Shown: positions 59,065 through 64,000 of the stretch, piece by piece | Position numbering within the stretch: position 1 is the stretch's first letter | How the letters are laid out: every line of letters begins with the position of its first letter | Assembly: GCA_020284085.1 (NCBI GenBank) | Contig: JACEVL010000952.1 | Span: forward strand, 180,001-244,000 | DNA: 64,000 bases | Source: Aporrectodea caliginosa | Taxonomy: Eukaryota > Annelida > Clitellata > Crassiclitellata > Lumbricidae | Direction of reading: 5' to 3' | Made by a program: the position numbers and the translations under genes | Notes under the pieces: model-generated | Seen by the model: the letters and a program-made list of their open reading frames with translations, nothing else | What the model was told of the DNA's origin: nothing | Database searches by the model: none

Positions 59065-59764
59065 GAATGGGGTTGTGTTTTCAAGCAGTATTTTTTCCAC
59101 CATCTAACGACATTTTATGTCATTAAATACCGTTTACCTAGACACATATTGACACGCAAAGCATCCAATTAAAACCTGTAGATGAGTTAAATATATAGCT
59201 TATCTGAAAAGCGTTCAAAAGGTGTCTAGTGGGCATAAAATTTCAGCTATGTCCATTGTTTAATAGCAATTCGTGGCTTTTAGCGCCGTTGAAACGGACC
59301 ATACCTTATTTACCCAGAATGCCAGACTAGTTTAAATAAAGACGTTTTGTTATAGGATGCTAAAATGAGCGTCGTAATTTACGGAGTAGGTATCGGGTGA
59401 TTAACGACATCTTGTGGCTGAAAACGTCGACTTCGTCTTACGCAAAAAGTCTTTTGACTTCCAATTTTTTAAGTTTAGTGACTTCTTTCATTTTCAATGG
59501 TAGTTTGCTGTTTAACGATGTATGCCATAACGAATATGATTAGCATCGCCCTCCCTCCTTTATCCAGGCTTTGGACTGGCACAACCCGTGTTTAATGCAG
59601 TGATTTATTTATATCGCTTTTGGCTTTAATCGCAAATCTAATTTGTTTTCAAAACTTGTCTAAAGTTATCAGGTGTCACTCGATACAAGAAACGGCAGAA
59701 AATACGACCAACATTATTATTGTCTTTTTTATCAGACATTAAGCTTCTGTTGGTGGCTACATAA

Positions 59765-60135
59765 AAGTCAATTGGATGGATCCAGCATAAAAGTTAATTG
59801 CATAGGGATTGTTGGAGTATTAAATGTGCTGATGTGTTAAAAGAGGTGTGTCTTGCTGGAAACAGTTTGAGAAGAAAATATAAAATTAAGACGATATATC
59901 CTCTCAAGAAAGAGGAAGAGTAATTTATGTGTTTTGATATGTTTTATGTTTATTTTGTGATGTGAATGGGCGCAGGTGAGTGTAGGATTTTGTTGCATTT
60001 AAAAGGATCTTTTGGACATAACGGCCGCACGGCAAATGAAATTGCGTAAGCGCTTACTAGTTTTACAACTGGGCTGAAGATCACTTGATGGTTACTGCCC
60101 CGTTGGCATATTTGGGGGAACCCTCTTCACCGAAC
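59765..60135. other. gene-free stretch
   Basis: Short direct repeat of ATAAAAGTYAATTG (59761 and 59789); otherwise unassigned, no ORF of note. Confidence 0.35.
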
Positions 60136-60139
60136 TGTG

Positions 60140-60830
60140 CTAGTGCCAGCCCCAGGTCTGGAGAAAGGAGGAGGGCGACGCAATCATCTATGTTATGAAA
60201 CAGTATCGTTTAACAGCAATTAACCAACCATGTTGTCAACACCTCTTTGCGTTCACGACCTTACTGGGATTAGATTTCGCTCTCGACTGGAAGCTTACGT
60301 CTTCCAGTTTTTTTTACGGTTCTCATTTTGTTGCTGTTACCAGGTTTTAGTGTGCACTTCTGAACTTTGTGAGAAAGCAGTTATGAGAATACACTTGTTG
60401 TTGTTGTTTTGCACCGTGACCGAGTTTTTTAAATCTACGTTGCTGAAATTTGAGGAAGTGTCGATTAAGAAAGTGTTGTCCTTTGAACTTGTAAGCATAA
60501 AGGAAGTCCTAATGGAAATGCAAGAACGTAGGGAAAAGGCAAGTTACGCAGGCAGACAAACAGAGAGTCGGACCCGGACATAGAGGAAGATAGAAGAAGG
60601 TAGCTATATCAGGAGACGCCTATAGTAAAGGATGGCTATTGCAGGAGATGGCTGTATACAAGACTGTAGCCGGGTTTGAGCTGTTTGAAGCAGTTACAGT
60701 TAAAATTCGCAAAACATTAGGATGCCTATATCAGGGAAGAGGCTATAGCTAGGAACAACAGAGTACGGCTATGACAATGGGTACAAATACGGCAGGAGCA
60801 CAGATAAGACAGGAACACGGATATATGATG
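60140..60830. other. reversed A-module, then unassigned DNA and GGCAGGAG precursors
   Basis: A-module in reverse at 60140-60225. The frame 60230-60583 has no domain-like content (Phe/Cys-rich start, charged end) and is not supported. From 60600 phrases such as GGAGACGCCTATAG and GGCTATAGC suggest old tandem repeats. Confidence 0.4.
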
Positions 60831-60835
60831 AGTAC

Positions 60836-61277
60836 CAAAGTTCGACCGTACGTACGGAACGTACGCTATTTTTTCTGCTGAAATGCGTACCGTACGCGTA
60901 CGCTATTTTTTGGCTAAATTAATAAATAGCGTACGCTAATTTTTATATTTTTTTATTATAGAATTAACAAGGAATAACGTCAGCCTGTTTTATTTCTGTA
61001 GATAAAATAATCAAATTATACAAAATAAAAACAAAATAATAATTTACCTCTTCGCTGAAACGGAACTACAAATAAGAACTGTAAAGTGACGTAATAACGA
61101 CGAGAAAAAACGACGAGAAAATGAGGAGACAAAATGTGACGTCACGAGAAGCAACTAATATTAAAGGCTGCTCATACGTACGGAATACGAACGTACCGTA
61201 CGCGTACGCTATTATTTTTAGTAAATTACGTACCGTACACGTACGCTATTTTCTGCTGTAACGTACGGTCGAACTTT
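60836..61277. mobile_element. CGTACG-rich inverted-repeat element
   Basis: Ends CAAAGTTCGACCGTACG and CGTACGGTCGAACTTT are inverted; the 9-bp GATGAGTAC flanks both sides (60827-60835, 61278-61286). Each end contains several CGTACCGTACGCGTACGC-type palindromic runs followed by TATTTTT. No ORF. The flanking 9-mer is also similar to the neighbouring minisatellite unit, so the target duplication is not fully certain. Confidence 0.65.
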
Positions 61278-61500
61278 GATGAGTACAGATGAGGCAGGAG
61301 TACAGATGAGGCAGGAGTACGGATGAGGCAGGAGTACAGATGAGGCAGGAGTACAGATAAGGTAGGAGTACAGATAAGGTAGGAGTACAGATAAGGCAGG
61401 AGTACAGATAAGGCAGGAGTACAGATGAGGCAGGAGTACAGATGAGGCAGGAGTACAGATGAGGCAGGAGTACAGATAAGGCAGGAGTACGGGATGGCCA
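61278..61500. repeat. 17-bp minisatellite
   Basis: About 13 units of GATGAGGCAGGAGTACA (GATAAGG variants). The minus strand stays open with a 17-residue pattern (LLPHLYSCLICTPASSV), a by-product of the repeat. Confidence 0.92.
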
Positions 61501-61689
61501 TAACACCAATGCGACAGGAATACAGATACGGCAGGAGTGTCATTACGGCAGTAGTACAGATAAAGTAGTCGTGCAGATAAGACAATAAAACCAATACGGT
61601 GGAAGCATACGGTTATGAAAGAGGAGAGAATATGACGTGGAAATAAGCAACGGGAGAAAAGCGTAAACGGCAGAAGCACCCGGCAGATG

Positions 61690-62060
61690 TCTTCCATCAC
61701 CAATATCCATCCAGTTGGTATACACATACTTCCGTGGAAGAGAGGAATCATTCCATCGGTCCAGTTCAGCAACATTCCCACAACCCCAACCCTACCCACT
61801 CTCTACCCACCCCTCCCCAACCACGAAGACGAGTTATGGCCCAATTGTCTTATCTCTCAGCCGCTGGCCAGCTGTAAGGGCTGCCACTCGGTTTCTGGGC
61901 GGCCAGCCGATTGCGCCTCAGCCGATGGCGGCTCGGCCGATGGCCACAGCTGAATTATGCATCGTCTTGGCTACAAGCGGCTGACTGGATCGAGAGATCA
62001 ACGAATCTGGCTCTCATAAGATACGAACGACATTTCCATTCTAAGGCATCTCCTCCAACC
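61690..62060. other. unassigned GC-rich segment
   Basis: Open in two plus frames (for example QPQPYPLSTHPSPTTKTSYG and RPADCASADGGSADGHS). 61890-61945 has GGCCAGCCGATTGCG-type short repeats. Could hold exon material, but no splice-consistent frame was found. Confidence 0.3.
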
Positions 62061-62074
62061 ATATTATCACATAA

Positions 62075-62265
62075 TATAATACAAACACACACACACAATA
62101 CACGCACGCACACGCACATACACAAATGTATATATATATAATTTTACATATATATCTATATATTATATATATATATAGTCAATTTATATATAGATATAGT
62201 TCTAAAATAAATATTTATATATCAATTTTGCATAATAATATAATATAAATATTTATATGTAAATA
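62075..62265. repeat. CA and TATATA tracts
   Basis: Short CACACA/CACGCA tract, then mixed AT repeats. Confidence 0.85.
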
Positions 62266-62403
62266 TAATAATAATCTTTTCGTTATTGAAGCGCCTGACA
62301 AACGCACTGCGCTGTACATTTACATGTTATGCAATTGAAACAATTCACAAGAACAGAAGACATAAATCTTAACTACTAACAGAACAGACAACCTGCAATA
62401 CAT
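62266..62403 (-). mobile_element. 5'-truncated SINE1 3' part
   Basis: AATAATCTTTTCGTTATTGA, CGCACTGCGCTGTACATTTA and ACAGAACAGACAACCTGCAA are present. An extra 26-bp piece (ACAAGAACAGAAGACATAAA included) interrupts the body. Confidence 0.85.
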
Positions 62404-62639
62404 GTTATATATATTATATATGGTATGTTTTCTTGCATGTATAGACACATTTATCCATATAGATACGTGGTCATTTGAGGCTGTCCAACCCACTCCTAGC
62501 ATCCCTAGGACTCCATCGTAAATCATCCGAGGGTCGATATCATGTCGCAATGGGGGTGGGGTGGGGTGTCTTATATCGAAAGATGGGTGCTTACGCGACC
62601 AAACAAACACCCACGCATCCATCCGTCTTATACACAGAC

Positions 62640-63004
62640 AGCAAAAATCGAGATTGGCGCTACATAAATACACAGACACATACATGTATATACGTATATA
62701 TAGAGGCAGAAAATTTCAGAAAATTTCAGAAATACGTAGATACATTCATGCATGGATACATGCATACCAAATATAGAGAGAAAGTAAACAGACAAACAAG
62801 CAAAAAGATAGACTGGCCAACAGTGAGACCTACAGACAAACAGACAGATATACAGACAGACAGATATACAAATAGACAGACAGATTTACAAACAGTTACA
62901 CAGACAGACAGATAGACAGACAGACAGAGAGATAGACAGACAGACAGACAGAGGGATAGATAGATAGACAAACACTATAAACAGGCAGACCTATCAAATA
63001 TGCG

Positions 63005-63053
<49 letters not shown>

Positions 63054-63060
63054 GAATATA
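62640..63060. repeat. GACA-rich, CAGA and (TA)n tracts
   Basis: ACAGACAGACAG-type repeats at 62830-62970 and a TA run at 63010-63051. Confidence 0.9.
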
Positions 63061-63159
63061 TATATATACACGTGTACATGTATACAGCTTAAATACATAA
63101 GTACCACATGAATATTTTTCATTAAATAATATTTAGATAAAAGAATGAGATAACGTCTG

Positions 63160-63266
<107 letters not shown>

Positions 63267-63427
63267 AACATCTCCCGTTGTCTTTTCTCCATCTTCTTCG
63301 TCTTCAGAGCATCCATGGCTGCCTAATTGGCTGCAGCCGTAGACGCATTAATGAGAGTCTTTCCTCTCCCTCTTTCCATCGATCGAAACCTGTCCATCAA
63401 ACTCACTGTCCCTGTCCGTAACTGTCA

Positions 63428-63770
63428 GCCTGTCTGTCTATCTATGTGCGTGTTTGTCTGTGTGTCTGACTGTCTGTCTGTGTGTCTGCCTATTTGTGTG
63501 TATGACTGTGTGTCTGAGTGTCTGACTGTCTGTCTGTGTGTCTGCCTATTTGTGTGTATGACTGTGTGTCTGTGTGTCTGACTGTCTGTCTGTGTGTCTG
63601 CCTATTTGTGTGTATGACTGTGTATCTGTGTGTCTGACTGTCTGTCTGTGTGTCTGCCTATTTGTGTGTATGACTGTGTGTCTGTGTGTCTGACTGTCTG
63701 TCTGTGTGTCTGCCTATTTGTGTGTATGACTGTGTGTCTGTGTGTCTGGCTGCCTGACTGCCATGGTGTA
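63428..63770. repeat. 56-bp minisatellite of CTGT-type sequence
   Basis: CCTATTTGTGTGTATGACTG recurs at 63489, 63545, 63601, 63657 and 63713, i.e. every 56 bp exactly, with only one or two changes per unit. Confidence 0.93.
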
Positions 63771-64000
63771 TCTGTGTCTGTGTGTCTGTCTGCTTGACTA
63801 TGTGTCTGTCTGTCCGTCTGCTTGTCTGTCTGTGTGACTAAATGTGTGTGTTTCTCTTCTACTCTTGCCATGCCTCTGTTTTCTTCTCTTCTTCCTCCGC
63901 CTTTCCCTCCTTCCCTGCGTCCTTCGTATACAGATGAGGCTCTATCTTTCCTAATCGTATTTGCAGTCAATGTATTTACGACACAGAGAGGAAACTATAT
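63771..64000. other. CTGT-rich then unassigned
   Basis: Decaying CTGT repeats to 63840, then pyrimidine-rich sequence to the window end; nothing recognised. Confidence 0.4.

Noticed and set aside
60230..60583. 117-codon ORF
   Set aside because: No recognised domain, begins right after a reversed A-module, no splice or start context.
61218..61799. 193-codon minus-strand ORF
   Set aside because: Carried by the 17-bp minisatellite.

Overview
This window looks like repeat-saturated, intergenic or heterochromatin-like DNA from a metazoan, most likely a marine or other invertebrate; I cannot name the species. The grounds are a low-GC background, very long di-, tri-, tetra- and pentanucleotide microsatellites, and tRNA-headed SINEs. 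There are fragments of at least four non-LTR retrotransposon groups (a CR1/Jockey-like family with a (CTTA)n tail, an L2-like family, an RTE-like family and a restriction-endonuclease-type Dong/R4-like family). Cut-and-paste remnants of hAT, piggyBac and probable Mutator type are also present, and some TTAGGG-like DNA. No complete host gene could be supported. The best coding sequences are transposon-derived: a 444-codon reverse transcriptase ORF (39754-41088, minus) and a 296-codon C-terminal endonuclease ORF of a Dong-like element (57152-58042, plus).

Layout. 1-4.7 kb: degenerate tandem repeat, a SINE, an (ATT)n array, a TTAA-flanked piggyBac-type MITE and LINE/SINE ends. 4.7-10.9 kb: a roughly 2-kb segment present twice (D1 and D2), each copy with private transposon insertions. 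10.9-18.5 kb: hAT remnant, CTTA-tailed LINE, RTE and other LINE fragments, a SINE. 18.5-24.9 kb: a minus-strand candidate exon, degenerate tandem repeats, a (GGAT)n array, an RTE 3' end, large (GTA)n, (GAAT)n and (ATT)n arrays. 24.9-28.6 kb: locally duplicated blocks plus SINEs. 28.6-38.9 kb: mostly microsatellites and minisatellites (24-, 47- and 48-bp units), small MITEs, a hAT remnant and a LINE 3' end.

38.9-59.8 kb is the most informative region. A segment of about 3 kb (insertions removed) occurs four times in the same orientation (copies P, Q, R, S). Each copy carries different transposons (LINEs, piggyBac, hAT, Mutator-like, SINEs, Dong-like), and the sister copies supply natural empty sites. 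Shared insertions give a nested duplication order: P outermost, then R, with Q and S closest. 59.8-64 kb holds a CGTACG-rich inverted-repeat element, a 17-bp minisatellite, a SINE tail, a long (CTG)n tract and a 56-bp minisatellite.

Overarching patterns: (1) two SINE families end in sequences shared with LINE 3' ends in the window, suggesting LINE-SINE partnership; (2) about 27 copies of a dispersed ~100-bp module with core ATTAGCGTCGCCCTCCT, plus two other short dispersed motifs, do not match any family I recognise; (3) transposons nest inside each other and inside microsatellites. Coordinates of repeat boundaries are by eye and accurate to a few bases only where target duplications are given.
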